Counted from the first letter of the stretch, positions 15,603-28,562 are shown. The stretch is 64,000 nt of DNA from Chimonanthus salicifolius (GCA_013350335.1 CM023533.1:81248112-81312111); one strand, 5' to 3'. Notes: a model not told the origin generated them from the letters alone. Numbers and translations: made by a program.

Positions 15603-15901
15603 TGATGATTTGATTTTGCAGTGTGTTATTTAATTTTATACTAATTTGGAAAAAAAATTCAGGTAGTGTTCATGTGGCTGTCATGAGGTGGGAAATGACA
15701 AGGTGGTATCAGAGCAAATTCAACTCTTGAATCGTATGAAGTGGGAAGTAGAGTTTCATTGATTTTTGGATGTTTAGGGATGGTCTCAATTTTTAGCTTG
15801 TGTTGATGATTTTCTTTTGCCGTGTGTTGTTTGATTTTAATTCTATTTGAAAAAAAAAACCCATGTAGTGTTCACGTGCACGTGCAGGGCGAAAAGTGAC
15901 A
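15603..15901 (+). mobile_element. TRIM-like miniature LTR element
   Basis: Two 98-bp direct repeats (15603-15700 and 15804-15901) share TGATGATTT, GTGTGTT.TTT.ATTTTA, TAGTGTTCA.GTG and end in GTGACA/ATGACA. Immediately after the first is AGG then TGGTATCAGAGC (15704-15715), the classic primer-binding site complementary to initiator tRNA-Met. A purine tract (GAAGTGGGAAGTAGAG) lies between the repeats. The internal region is only about 100 bp, so the element is non-autonomous. No target duplication is visible, so a deletion derivative of a larger element is also possible. Confidence 0.6.
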
Positions 15902-16815
15902 AAGCCATATTTTTAGTATCACAAAACGTTAAGATTAAAAAAAAAAAAAAAAAAAAAAAAAATTTACCTACTTAAATTGATCTAGTTAAAAAGTGACTTT
16001 TTGGTGGGTTAGATTGCTCGAATATAGACTATGTCAATAAATCCACTACCATTTCCATATACTCATCAAATCAATAGGCCAATAAGGTATCTTAGTAAAA
16101 GTATCACTATCTAAATTAATTCTTTAATTGTCACACGTTTAAATATTAAATATTTTTTTAGTTTGCAATTACAACTTTGAAGTGTCATTGGACAGTAATT
16201 CAGCTATTTTTAATTTAAATTTGATTATATCATGTATTGTTCATATTTTTTACATAGTTAATCATTAATAGCATACACTCAAATACTAAAAAAATGAAAT
16301 GCAAGCCTCTTTGATCATCATTATAATAATTACCATCTATTTTAATTATGGTGTTGCAATTTTATGTCTTAATTTTTTTTTATTTATCTTATTGCACCAT
16401 ATGATGAGTTCATTGAATACATCTTTTAATCTATAAAAATAATATTCTAAAAAAACTCAAGTTGATCCAATTACAGAAATTATGTCTTTTAAGCTCTCCA
16501 AATATCAATGACTTTAAACTATTTTTAAGTTCTAACAAATTGCGTAGTATATGAGACTCATTTTCGCTCCCGTTCATGGCCCATTAAATAATCTTAATCT
16601 AAATATGGATTTCCAGAAAAATCACTTGATTCAATCTTACAAACCATGTTTTTTAAGATCTCATTATTTTAATGGTTTTAAATTACTTTTTAATATCTTA
16701 TCTTCTAAACACATTTTTTAATAGTATGGGATGGTCAATATTTACATTTTGAATGAGAACCATTTTGATTCAATGTTAATTTACAGATATATATATTATA
16801 TAAACTATAACTTAC

Positions 16816-16858
<43 letters not shown>

Positions 16859-17104
16859 AAATTTTTTAAAAATTATATTTTAGTATCATATTTTTATAAT
16901 TTGTATTTTTTATACATGAATTATAGAGTGTATAATTCAATTTTAACTGTTCTAATTACAGAAACTCTTAGTATATGAATGTTAAGCATTTAAAAGAATT
17001 ATAAACTTTTAACCATCTTGATACTCAAATACTATTTCGGAAGCTAAGTAACACCAATAGTTCGGATGCAAGTAATTAATATTATGCAACTAAGAGTTAG
17101 ATTT
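15902..17104. other. AT-rich intergenic region
   Basis: Spacer downstream of NPG1, including a long poly-A run near 15935-15962 and an (AT)n tract. I see no gene or recognisable element apart from these simple repeats. Confidence 0.5.
16817..16854. repeat. (AT)n microsatellite
   Basis: About 19 uninterrupted AT units in an AT-rich spacer downstream of NPG1. Confidence 0.95.
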
Positions 17105-20100
17105 CTACAGGGCTGAACTAAAACTTTCTATTGGATCTGATTCTTCAAGCATGGATGCTGCTAGAAAGCAGTCAGTTGCCTCAGCGATACGCCCATTGTC
17201 CCTATAAACCATGCCCAAGTAGTACCATGCCATACGGTTGGTGGGTTCATGCCTCAATGCATCGGAGAGGAAGCTTCTCGCCACCGGCAGCGATTTCGAA
17301 CCTATCTTCCACATCAAAGAACCAATTGAGAGCTTGCTGGGTACATGATACTTGTCTAACCAATAACCTTCCATGTAAGTTGCCAATGCTTCTAGGATTT
17401 GCCCCTGTGCTTCATGCATTGTTCCTGATAAAAATGAAAAAAAGAAGAAGAATATTTGATTGGGTGTTTTGATGCATATGGCTCAATATACAAATTACTT
17501 TGCAATCATTACAACATGATTGAATGCTCCAAATGGAAAAGAATCTAAAATGATTTGAAATAACCTTCTTATTGTAGCAACCCAAGGTCTCTTTCTTTTT
17601 CCTGTAAAATTTGGAAGTTGTTTCTATGATCCTCAGCCACAGAATACAAAATAAAAATCCTACCTCAGTATGTACAAGGAGAGCCCAAGTTTCAGCAAAC
17701 CATAATGTCAATATGAAAATTCCCTTCAAACATAATAATCTTCTAAAGACAGTACATGACAGGTTCACATTCGACATAACATGAAAGATTAATGAATGCT
17801 AAGGTTTTTCTTATATGGGAAATTTATCATACTTCTGTGTTGATCTCATAAAATCTTTTCACATTACTAAAAACATGGGGGCTCATATTCGAACTTGGTG
17901 AGGCCCAAGAATAATATGTACACCCTTCAGTTAAGGATCATACATTTATCATTTTGGAAATCAAACTTATGCTTTCAAACACATCTGATTATAAAGTGAA
18001 AAAGAGGTTTATATGGATAAAGACTTTAATCCTTGCCTTCAATATGCAATGTAGCAGCAGAGAATTGTTTCACTGATCTAGCCTTCTCCAGGCATAATTC
18101 TGCATCCTTCCAATGAGAAAGGTTGCAGTATAAACTACCAAGTCCTTGCCAGGCTTCAAATTCTCCATTGTTATCATCCTCCATCTATAAGAATAACACC
18201 CGGTAGATTCATTAGCAAAGTCAAAGAATAAATCATACTTATTTGTTCTCTCTTTTGCATTTTGCAAACTAGTAAGAAAGGTGGCACTACTACAGATTGA
18301 TACAATCTTGAAATGTAGAAATGATGTAAATAAGGCCATTTTTAGAATTGTCTCCTATTTTGGAGAAGTCCCTACTCAAGATGGCAAATAATCTGTCTTT
18401 ACATAATAAAATGTGGGCGCTTCCAACAATAAAATATAGGAGGGAATCTATCATTAGCCTTATAATGTAATCCAACCTGAGGAATTCTTCTGAATGATCC
18501 AAAAGTATCTTTTTGTGCTTGAGCCAGAGCAAGTAGGAATCGATAAATCTCAACAGCATCCATAGGTAAAGATTGAGCAATTTTCAACTTTGCTTTCATT
18601 CTAAGCAATGGTCCTTGCTCCCACTTTACAGTCTCATCTAAAGCGGCATCTATGACCACTTCAGCCTCTGAAAATCGTTGCTGAGCAGACAAAACCAAAG
18701 CAAGCAATTTCCACCCTTTTAAAATCCACCCACCTGTTCTGTTTATGAACTCTTTTGCACAATGCAACGCTGCCATTGAATTGCGTTGTTCTGCATATTC
18801 AACACCCAACTCAAAAATCGAATCTGAGCTTTGGTGTTTGGAAGCAAGTGTCCCATTTAAAGATTTCAAAGCTTCAGACTGTAAAGCAGATCTTTCCATG
18901 TCTGAGGAAGCAAATTGAGCTTGTTTCCTCAAACAAATGCCTAACATATGAAGTCCCACACTCTTTAGATGCTCGTTTTCTCCTTGGGCATTTGCAATTG
19001 CCTTCTGTGCATATGTTGCTCCCTCAGAAGCAAGAAGGTGGTCCTTACTACAGATCTTTGCGGCTTGCAACAAAGCAATTAGATTAGTTGGGTTTTCATG
19101 TTTGTTTAAAGACTTTCTCAATAGATTCAAAGCATCCTCATTCTGCCCTGCCCCACTATAGCAAAGGGCTAAATGGTTCCAACGTTCACAACGGGGGTAC
19201 ATCCCAGGCAGAAGCTCTTCCAATTTCCTGGATAAACATAAAGTTTGGTCACAGAAAGAGAGTGCAAATGTAAAATGTTCCATTATCACAGGATCCCACT
19301 TAGTTTTTTTGAGGCAGCATTTTCGTAGAAGTATCATTAAAATTAGAATTGCCTCTTCCAAATTATTTTTTGGAACAAATGAGCCTTCAACCGGATTAGC
19401 TGGAGTATATGCATCGGCCTGTACACCACCATATAACAAAAACACAGCAAACCTTTTCTGAATCCTTGCACACCATTCATTATCAAGACTCCACTGATTA
19501 AGGAGAGCACGTCTGTATGCAGTCACGGCTTCATGCTCACACCCCGCTTGCTCACAAAGTTCAGGTAAGAGTTCTACGGCATTAGTAATAGTCTCTTGCA
19601 GCTTATTCTCCAACATTGCATCTGGGATGCCATTACAGAATATCTTTTCTACAATGTCAAGGATACTTTCACATTCCTGAACAGCCTCTACAACGACCAA
19701 AGATCTTTTTCAGTGGTTTTCAACATGTAATTAGAAAGAGACACTGAGACATTACAAAACTCATAACAACTTAGAAATGTTCATCAGTTCCACCAAAACT
19801 AATAAGCAATTATTAGAATTTTCATACCTTGTAGTCTATCAAGACTTTGAAGAGACTTTGATTTCAAGTACATGCCTTCAAACACCAAGCTTTGGGACTG
19901 TTGGGGTTGGGAGACAGATTGTATTGATTCAGTACTAGCTGGCCTCCTCCTAGCCTGTGCGTTATCAGGAATAGAAGGTTGAAAACTCTGTATAGAACCC
20001 TTGAGATCAATCCCATCAAGTACACGAAGAACAGCTTCCATGTTTCCTCTTCGATACTCCAATCTTGCGAGAACTGCTCTTGCTTCCTGTAGTATTTGAC

Positions 20101-23091
20101 ACAGAAAATTCATCAAACATACCATAGACTAGTAAACACGGCCATGATGCATGTGAGAAGATTGCTATGTAAAATAACATGAAATGGTAAAACCAGGAAT
20201 GAGTGTATAAGAAGCTCTGCAATTGCTCCACTATAGGAAAAAATCATGGAATATTGGTTACAAATGCTTGGTCATGTACTGACAGTGGCATGTTACTTTA
20301 CATGGTATAGAATCTAACCAAAACAAGCATGAATCAAGTAGAGTGCAGAGAACCTCAACTAGTTAGGAAGAATTCAGTGATGATGACAATGATGATAAGG
20401 AAGATGCTGAAACATATACACTAGGGCATAAACAAATGATATCTCCTTCATATATAATGTAAGTAGTACATAAAAAATACAAAACACAAGATTTAGCAGA
20501 TCTATAATAATGCAAACGCCATCAGGAACTGAAATTCTTCATAAGAGATCCAACTAAATAACCAAATTGTTGAATTTGATCAAATAACAATATTTTGAAA
20601 ATTAATCTCTTTCAATAAAAGGTTGATGAAATTATAAGAACTCCATGGCCTAAGCTTGTTGTGCCCTAGGGGTAGTGGGCTCACCCGTGAGAATTTTAAA
20701 CTCGGTATCCCACTGTTTCTCACATGTAAATTAAAAAAAAAAAAACACAAAAAAGATATTGGGTTACAAGATATGAAGTTGATGATGATAATACTCTTTT
20801 AAGTTACTAACATGTAGAATTTTGATTATTAGAGACATTAATATACTTTTTCACTTCTTAAATAGTAACACTCGTACAACAAGACAAATCGGTGGTCTCT
20901 TATAATCGAATTTAATTTCTCGTATTGTTACCTTTTACCCACTTTTGTTTGTGAAAGAAAGAGACCAAAGGTCATAAGGTATACCAAATGCCACAAAAGT
21001 CTAGAGCATGATCATGCACATTTCAAAGAAGGATAACATACTAAAAGAATATTTGTAAAACTAAATGTTTATTCTATTTATTTACTTCCTTCTAGCTGGT
21101 TTTTTTTTTTTTTGGTAATTTACGTATGAAAAAACAGCGGGATACCCAGCGTAAAACCCCTACGAATGAGCCCACTACCCTTAGAGCACACGAAGGTTAT
21201 TTTTAAGAAATGAGAATATTTTTTTTTTAATGCTAGCTCTATATACTTTTTTAAACATACTTCAATTATACTCATATATTTGATATGAATATATAATACA
21301 CATATTAGATTTATAGCGTATAATTCACAGATATTTAGCTACTTTGCCCTTATTTATTCTCTTTTTTATGTTTAGATATTTAAATATTTTATTTTTCTCA
21401 AGGTTATTGATATTGTTCTCAACACCAAACATTTAGAAAAAGGTAAAAAACTGAAAAACTCTTGAATATCTAATTATGCCTCTTTTTAAAAATAATAATA
21501 ATAACTTATTAGATAAATAAAGCTTTCGCTTTAAAAATAAGATTTTAAAAGTTAATTTTCTTCTAAAACTTTTGTTAAAACAAAATTAAGTAAAAAATAA
21601 ATCCTTGTTTTTGTCTAAAATATTTTTTTAAATTACAAAAAAAAATATATGTAAAATTCATGTAATAATATAGCCGAAGTTTTTATTACTGAATCTTTTA
21701 TATAGATTGTCTCATTCTCGTTTCCATCTATTCTTAACTTTTAATACATTTTTTTATATTCAATTTTGATCATATTTTTTGAGACAAAATTAAACTGATC
21801 CTAAGCTAGTTCTCTCCATAATTTATCGATGCCAAATTGTTAAATATGGAAACATTCTTTAATTTTTATTCTTCGAGTCACTCCCTACTTAAAATGATAA
21901 AAATAGAATTTTTTTTCTAATTAGTTCAAAACATCAAAATTGACATGCAAATTATCTATTAATTTTTTTTTCATAATGCAAATAGGATATTTCATCATAA
22001 AAGGAATATGGAGTTTGATATTTACCATTAAACTCAATCCAAGTAAGTTTATAGAAGAAAATTATGCTTGTTTTAAGACAGAATTTTTACAAATGGTCAA
22101 AGGGCAACCCAAAGGCACCATAAGATTTAATTTTACAGTAGATTAACCCTTTTTTTTTCATCTAAAGATCGAAAACCATTTTCACATTTGTACTCAGGAT
22201 GTCATTAACATTTGGACTAGAACCCTTTCTAATACTACATCTATCATAACAGGCATTGTTTTTATATTGTTGCCTTTATTATTTTACCTCTTTTTTCTCA
22301 TTTATTAAGAGAATTTTTAATTTAAATTCTATCATATCTACTACTTTATTACTTCCTAAAATCAATCTCATTGTCTCATTATTCACAGGTTGTAGTCAAT
22401 CTGGATCATTGAGCTTGCATATCACATAATGGATGGGCCCTTTCCCAAAAATCTCACCAACCCAAAAATTTAAATAAAGATCGAGTGTCATATACCAAAT
22501 TCATCAAATAACATTTAGATATTTCTTTTGAAATTTAGATTGATATCATGCGAGTTACGACTGAAATTGTTTATAAAATTAATCGGTAGGTGTAGATTGA
22601 GAGGTTTTCATATATCTGTAGAATTAGTCTCACCTCCAATATAAGATAGAGATATTTATATTATCAAAAAAAAAGTTATTGCATTACACTTTAATCGTGT
22701 TAATTTCATTATTCATAAAGGCATTATCTTTATGTGTAAAATTTACATTTTAAAATTCTATTTTCATCTTCGTGTATTTTCTTCAACTCCAAAATCTACG
22801 GATCGAAAAACATGCAATTCTTCCTGATTGATCAATAATGATACAATTGAGCACAAATTGTTCATTTAAATTTCAGCGTTTATATTCCAGATTCAAAGAA
22901 AATTAAATTATGAGAAAACACAGAAATGAGAAAGATCGGAAGTGAGAATGACCCACCTCGGAACTGAGGGAGAGAGTCTCCCGCAATGAAGATTCGGCTT
23001 CCAAGATGTTTCCCTCATCGAGCTTCGCTTCAATCTCACTCGGATCAATTGAATTCCCATTTATCAAGATCTCACGTGCTGAGAATGACAT
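17105..23091 (-). CDS. NPG1: NPG1-like calmodulin-binding TPR protein (690 aa, 5 exons)
   Basis: The family (NO POLLEN GERMINATION 1 and NPG-related) consists of TPR proteins. They bind calmodulin, are needed for pollen germination, and act as the TTC7-like scaffold of the plasma-membrane PI4K-alpha1 complex. Exons are 22957-23091, 19828-20086, 18477-19687, 18037-18184 and 17105-17424. Phases match and total 690 codons, close to the roughly 700 aa of the family. Visible blocks include EIEAKLDEGNILEAESSLRE (residues about 20-39), EARAVLARLEYRRGNMEAVL, LQETITNAVELLPELCEQAG, AILILMILLRKC, the TPR segment ERWNHLALCYSGAGQNEDAL, VLSAQQRFSEAEVVIDAALDE, and the family C-terminus MLEESDPIESFSSAL. The intron after 18037 has a GC donor. 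The start at 23091 aligns with the family; in-frame upstream residues look like leader. Introns carry SINE fragments. Confidence 0.94.
20641..20747 (+). mobile_element. SINE fragment (3' part) in NPG1 intron 1
   Basis: It starts at CCATGGCCTAAGCTTG and contains TGTGCCCTAGGGGTAGTGGGCTC, ACTCGGTATCCCACTG, TTCTCACATGTAAATT and an A-tail. These match the body of the SINE at 25370 block for block. The tRNA-like head is missing. No clear target duplication. Confidence 0.75.
21100..21205 (-). mobile_element. SINE fragment (3' part), minus strand, in NPG1 intron 1
   Basis: A T-tract, then GTAATTTACGTATG, GCGGGATACCCAGCGTAAAA and GAGCCCACTACCCTTAGAGC: the reverse complement of the 25370 SINE body. 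The head is absent. Confidence 0.75.
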
Positions 23092-23127
23092 TTCCAAGCA
23101 TTCCAAAATCCAAGAATGTCTGTTTGG

Positions 23128-23245
23128 ACTTCGGATCGGATTCTTTCTTTTCTTGGAAAAAAAATTAGAGAGAGAGAGCGACAAAATTTCCGACTTCGGA
23201 TCGGCTTCTTTCTTTTCTGAAGAAATGGAGAGAGAGAGAGAGCGC
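23128..23245 (-). repeat. 65-bp direct duplication in the NPG1 leader
   Basis: ACTTCGGATCGGATTCTTTC at 23128 recurs at 23193 as ACTTCGGATCGGCTTCTTTC. In both copies a TTTTCT and an AGAGAGAGAGCG purine tract follow. The pair lies immediately upstream of the NPG1 start codon, so it is probably in the 5'UTR or core promoter. Confidence 0.8.
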
Positions 23246-23249
23246 CAAA

Positions 23250-25355
23250 TTCGGAGGAGGGAAGGGCGAATTCTGAGAATAATTTTAGTTGCAAGTCTAT
23301 CTTTAAACAAACGTGATCTGATGAACTAAATCCCTCTAATAAAAAAATTATATAATTATTATCATCACAATTATCATAATTCATAACTAAAATTCATTTA
23401 TTTAAAGTTGGGTTTTCAAATGTTATTTTTTATTTGATTTGAGCATCTTAAAATTTATTATGTCTTCTTTATTATAGATAGTGAAATGATTGATCATGTA
23501 GTTTAAAAATTAGAAAATATTAAATATATTAAAATATAAACTAAAGATGATTACCAACCATCTGATGACATCTTGATTGTTAATTTGGATGTTAAAAGTG
23601 ACATCTAATTTTAATTTTTATGTACAAAGTTTTCTTTTAAAAAATGCCCGTTTCTGACAAAAATTAGCGTTCTGAATGTTATTGGAAAACTTCTCACAAA
23701 TTATGGTTAATGTCATATACACTGATAAATTTCCATTTTATCCTTAAATCTATTTTCGAAGATTCTTGTTTCGGGTTCTCCTCTGCCGATGGAGAGAGAG
23801 AGAAAAGATAAAAGAAAAAAGAATATGAAATGAGAATCGGAACAGAGTGCTACAAGTCTCTTCCCTTTCTATTTTCGCTCCTCTCCATGCTCTCGTTTAC
23901 ATGTCTTTTCAGTAAAAACAGGGGAATGCCGGTTCACATTCAAAGAGTAAGAGGCGGTATCGCCGGCACTGGAGAGGGGGAAGAGGTGGGAATTATCGGT
24001 GCCGGGTTGGCAGTGCCATGGACGGAGTAGCCCTTGTCAAGCAGAGCTCGAACAAGCCACGAGCGAAGAAGCCATTGACTCCACGGGTTCCTTTTTTAAG
24101 ACAGAGTCCTCAACGTCTCTTTTTCATCTTTCTTTCTCATTCTCCTTCGGTTCTTCTTCCTCCTTTCTCTACTTTTTGTGCTGAGACCGCGAAAGAGAAG
24201 AAAAGGATAAAAGAAAGGAAATACAGAGAAGAGTAATGTAGACCAAATCACCCTATTTCCGACCCTCAAATCGATCATTTTCAGGTTCCTTTCTCCACCA
24301 TCTCCCATCCTTTTCACCTCTTCTTTTCGTCACATATTTCCTTTACAACTACTCCTTACGTTGCAAGGTCCTGGAAGAGGCTAGAAAGCACAAGAGAAAG
24401 ATACGCAGAAACCCATCTCGAAGGATGAATGCAAGAAGTCCAAGAAGAGAAAATGGAACTTCTCATCTCATTGGATTTGTGATTTTGTTTTAAACTTCAG
24501 GATATCCAAACAAGCACATAGATTGGCGAATGGAGGAGATGTAAATGTGAACTGGGATTGCCCCGTTTTCACTCGTGAATGTGAAAATGGAGAGATGTGA
24601 AAGGGAGCATGGAGTGAGAGACATGACACAAAAGAGGAAAGAGAAGACCTCACTCTTCCAATCCTCATTTTTTCTCCTCTCTCTTTAAAACAACATTCAT
24701 CAAAAACAAGAAGAGTAAATTAATTTGGTCGGGTCGACCAAACGGGAGGGTGCTACTCACAAACCGAGGGAGGGGGGGCGGGGGGCGGTGGGGGGCGGTC
24801 CAACGGTGAAGTCTACATTGGCAGTGACGAGACTGCTTGCTTGCCTGCTAAAGTGGCCTGGGGAAGAGCCCAGGCTGCTTGGAAGCACTCTGTCTGTATG
24901 GGACTGAGTGGAGAAAGAGCGGAGAGAGTGAATGGAGAGAGGGGAGAGTGTCAATAGAGAATGGAGAGAGGGGAGTGAGAGTGGCGAGAAATAGTGGATA
25001 GGGGGTGGAGAGAGGGAGAATAGAGAGAGAATGGAGAGTGTGACAGTGGTGATGGGTCTCGCCGGCGGTAAGGCAGCGGGCGAGTGGTTAATCTGCACTG
25101 GACGTGCAGGCAGCAAATGGGCACTGCGTCTGGGTGGAGGGAGTAACCGATCCTGCTCCGATGATCACTGTCTGGGGAGGCAGATCTCTGTAGGGAAACA
25201 AATAGAGGGAAGGGAGAAGAGATTGAAAAAAGGAAAGGAGACACCGTCTTCTTTGTTGGAGAGAAGACGAGAGACCAAAGAAGAAGAGAAGCTAGCTCAG
25301 TCTTGGGAAGATCTCATTAAATTTCATTCATCCATTGTGCTGACTGACTTGTTAT
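23250..25355. other. Upstream region of NPG1 with purine-rich tracts
   Basis: No recognised protein family. Long GA-rich stretches (23780-23830; 24900-25060) create open frames on both strands that look like low-complexity sequence. A run of G-tracts lies at 24768-24799. It could be promoter and decayed repeat sequence. Confidence 0.45.
24768..24799 (+). other. G-quadruplex-prone G-tract cluster
   Basis: At least five runs of three or more G occur within 32 bases (GGGAGGGGGGG, GGGGGG, GGGGGG and so on), separated by one to three bases. This satisfies the usual G3+N1-7 quadruplex pattern on the plus strand. Confidence 0.6.
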
Positions 25356-25369
25356 AAAACTAAAAAGTC

Positions 25370-25537
25370 GCACCCACATGGGTGTAGCTCAACTGGTTAC
25401 CTCCCGCCTCAAGAAGCGGGAGGTTGCGGGTTCGAGCCCCCATGGCCTAACCTTGGTGTGCCCTAAGGGTAGTGGGCTCATCCGTGGGGGTTTTACGCTG
25501 GGTATCCCGTGGTTTCCCACACGTAAATTCAAAAAAA
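25370..25537 (+). mobile_element. tRNA-derived SINE, full length, with target duplication
   Basis: The 168-bp element begins CGCACCCACATGG, with box A-like GTAGCTCAACTGG and box B-like GGTTCGAGCCCC. The tRNA-like head can form an anticodon-like stem CCCGCCTC...GAAGCGGG. The body has TGGTGTGCCCTAAGGG, TTTTACGCTGGGTATCCCG and TTTCCCACACGTAAATTC, then an A-tail. AAAACTAAAAAGTC flanks it at 25356-25369 and 25538-25551. This is the best-preserved copy of the family in the window. It is not a functional tRNA gene: the head lacks a normal acceptor stem and CCA-proximal end. Confidence 0.92.
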
Positions 25538-25551
25538 AAAACTAAAAAGTC

Positions 25552-26199
25552 ATTACATTACAGGAATAATGCGGGAATGCGAGGGAGCGTATTGAGGGCA
25601 AAAATGGAATTCACTCATTTAGCTGACGCAAGCCAGATTATTTGTAGCTCAATATTTTTTACATAAATTGAAGTGAATTTATAAAAACCAGGCCAACACA
25701 CCTGAATTTCAATCCTAATCCTCACCATTTACTCTGTGACCATCTTAAGCTGATATATTTGAGCCATCAGGTATCATGATTCAATTTTTGTTGGAAGAAT
25801 AATCGATGGTAAATGATGTTATTTAAGACATATATACTCTCTTTTTTTTCTTATTTAAATGATTGATTCATTTTTTTTAATTTTTGAATTGATAAAATGA
25901 AAGAAGTGATAAAATTTAGTCCAATACTTTGATAAAATGTAAAAGGCATATATATAACTCTTGCATTTGAAGATTAATGAATAATTTAATTTTTTTAAAA
26001 AGTGAATCTTCGTGATCTCAAATGGCATCACTCACATTTGGTAGCAAACTAGAGCCCAATGATTCAATCAAATAATTAATTGTTGATATTAGAATTTAAA
26101 AGAAAAAGTTAATTTTATTAAGCATTTATAGCCACCTGATTTAACTTAAATAAAAAATACTTAAATGAAACTTTTTACAATCATATATCAATAGTTTTT
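25552..26199. other. AT-rich spacer between SINE copies
   Basis: Nothing recognised. Confidence 0.5.
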
Positions 26200-26208
26200 A
26201 AATTATTG

Positions 26209-26314
26209 TGGGTTCACCTATGGCCTAACTTTGGTGTGCTCTAAGAGGAGTGGGTTCATCCGTGGAGGTTTTACGTTAGATATCTTGCGATTTCCCACAC
26301 GTAAATTCAAAAAA
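26209..26314 (+). mobile_element. 5'-truncated SINE copy with target duplication
   Basis: It matches the SINE body from ATGGCCTAAC to the A-tail and is flanked by AAATTATTG at 26200-26208 and 26315-26323. The short duplication with a missing head indicates a truncated insertion, not later deletion. Confidence 0.85.
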
Positions 26315-26323
26315 AAATTATTG

Positions 26324-28562
26324 CATTTAATAAATTAATATATTCTTAAAATCAAAATTACATGGGTGGAACTTGTCACCCATTTACGTCAAATCAATGT
26401 TTGCTTTACTTCGATGAGCCACCACCTTTGGAGTGAAAGGTGGGTTCAATTAATAAAATTACAAGCTTCATCTAATTGAATATATTAAAGAGGTTTTTTT
26501 TATAAATATTTATCTTTTCAATTTATTTGTAAGAAGCATTTAAACCTTTTATAATTTAAATAAAACAAAAACTCAGTGTTGGTAAATATTTTTAAAAGCC
26601 TGATAAATATTTTCAAAAGCTCCTTAAGTATGTTGGCCAAAGGTCAACTACTTTGAAAACTATCTATGATTGTCACTAATATTTTTTTTTTAATTACATA
26701 ATTTACAACATGTTGAGTATATGACAAGGTTTACAATTTACATAAGGCCCTATTATTTCACCATATTGTGAGTACTGTAACTTCATGGGCGTATTGTTGT
26801 CAATTTTTTCTTTTAACTTTTACCTTAGGTCCCTTCTCTTTTTAGATGATTTGACAATTTCTCTTCATATGGCCCATAGGAAGACTTACCACATCTAAAC
26901 TCCACTCTCCTTTCGATTTTTTTAGTTATGAAGTTGTCTATCTTTGCTTCTTACTCGTGTTTCACCGACCTATGTCATAAATATCAACGGTATTTTTAAA
27001 TTTATCATATTTTTATCGACAAAATATCATTACCACATTAATAATGTGTATTTATCAGCACAATAGTAAGTTCTCGATAAAATCGCATTAAAAAAGCGAT
27101 AAATGGTAATATTCTAATAAATTTTCGATAAATTTCTAGTAATTTTTTTATTATATTCATTTATTATATTACCTAAACTTGAATTGAAATGCAAATAAAA
27201 TTTATGAAAAAATCATCAAGAACCAAATTGCAACGTTTATGGGTTCTTCATTTTAGAGTACGAATTTGCACTCGACATGGTTAATCAAATGGTTGCTCAA
27301 ATAGATACACAACCAGATAATATGGTAAAAAATAGAGTACAATGAAATAAATTCAATTTACATTGAGACAGAAAGTTAGACCTGTTTGGTAGAGACCAGA
27401 ATTCCTAATTCCCACTTGGAGTCTGAATCCTATGGTATACAATTTGTCATTTTCCAACTACGAAAAATAAAGAGCGTAGAAAAGGAGATTGTCCTTTCTT
27501 TTTTATCGAATGAGGACTCTTTGTCAAGACCATAAAAAATGTGACATTTTCCTCTCATTTGAAGGAATCCATTTCCCATAGAGGGGGTTGAAAAATTTAT
27601 TGAAGAAAAAAGGGAGATTTTCCTCTCTCATGAAGAATAATTCTTCGTTCATTTCCAATAAAAATAAAGATTTTGATACAAACAGTAAAAATGTCGGATT
27701 TTCACAACCGAACACGAGGCCAGATTTCATAGCACTTGTTGGATAATATGAATAGAATACTAACATATTTTTTTCATGAATTTATTTTCTTCAAGGAAAT
27801 AGACAAACGACATCTAAGAGGTAACTAACTGCTTCTGTATAAGGAATGGATGTGCTCTCCCCCTTTCTCCAGCCTCACATATCACAGTTACCCTAAAAAT
27901 CTGTGAGTAGCATTGTGTTAGAGATTAGAAGATGCGACAATTCCTCAGACCATGAAAACAATGAGTGAGCAACCCTCGCTTCCCATGCATATTCTCTTTA
28001 CAGTACTGACATATACATGGTCTTCTTTTATTATCTAAAGGACCACCTCATCTCCAAACAAAATGGAAAATTGATGAAATGACAACCTTTGTACGTCGGA
28101 GGATCATCTCATCATTCAATAGAAAGGGAGATGTTGAAATGTACACAAAACATTGGGAGAAACAAAAATTGCAAGTGCCTCTCCTTGCTAGCTTCGGCCA
28201 CATAGAAAAAGCCTCCTTTCAAAACCCACCAAGCAAACGACAAGTTCGGATTCGTAAAATGATTGCAACACCCTTCTCTAAGTCTTATGATGCAGGGGAA
28301 ACCCAGAACCATCAAACAATCAAAATCATGGATGTAGTACAAATTTAAATGTCAATCTTGCTTTAGTGACATTCTCTCTGTTGAACAAACGATAATAAAT
28401 AGTCAATTGGGTAAAAAATAAAAAAGGAAATACAATCAATGTTTCTAATTATCAATTTTGATATTGAAATATAGAAGATACCAATATGATAATACCGAAC
28501 ACAAATGTAATCATTTTTTTCTCTATATAAGAACCAGGTACTAAAAGGGATGATTAAAAGCA
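26324..28562. other. Intergenic region and 3' flank of the carrier gene
   Basis: AT-rich spacer. The short open frames (for example near 27524-27766 and 28079-28348) match no family known to me. The right end should include the 3'UTR of the SLC25A44-like gene. Confidence 0.45.

Noticed and set aside
17131..19273. Plus-strand open frames across NPG1
   Set aside because: Antisense shadows of NPG1 exons.
24096..25357. Overlapping open frames upstream of NPG1
   Set aside because: They arise from GA/CT-rich low-complexity DNA on both strands, with no conserved motif or splice context.
25375..25445. tRNA gene
   Set aside because: Boxes A and B and an anticodon-like stem are present, but the acceptor stem does not pair properly. 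The sequence continues into a SINE body with A-tail and target duplication.
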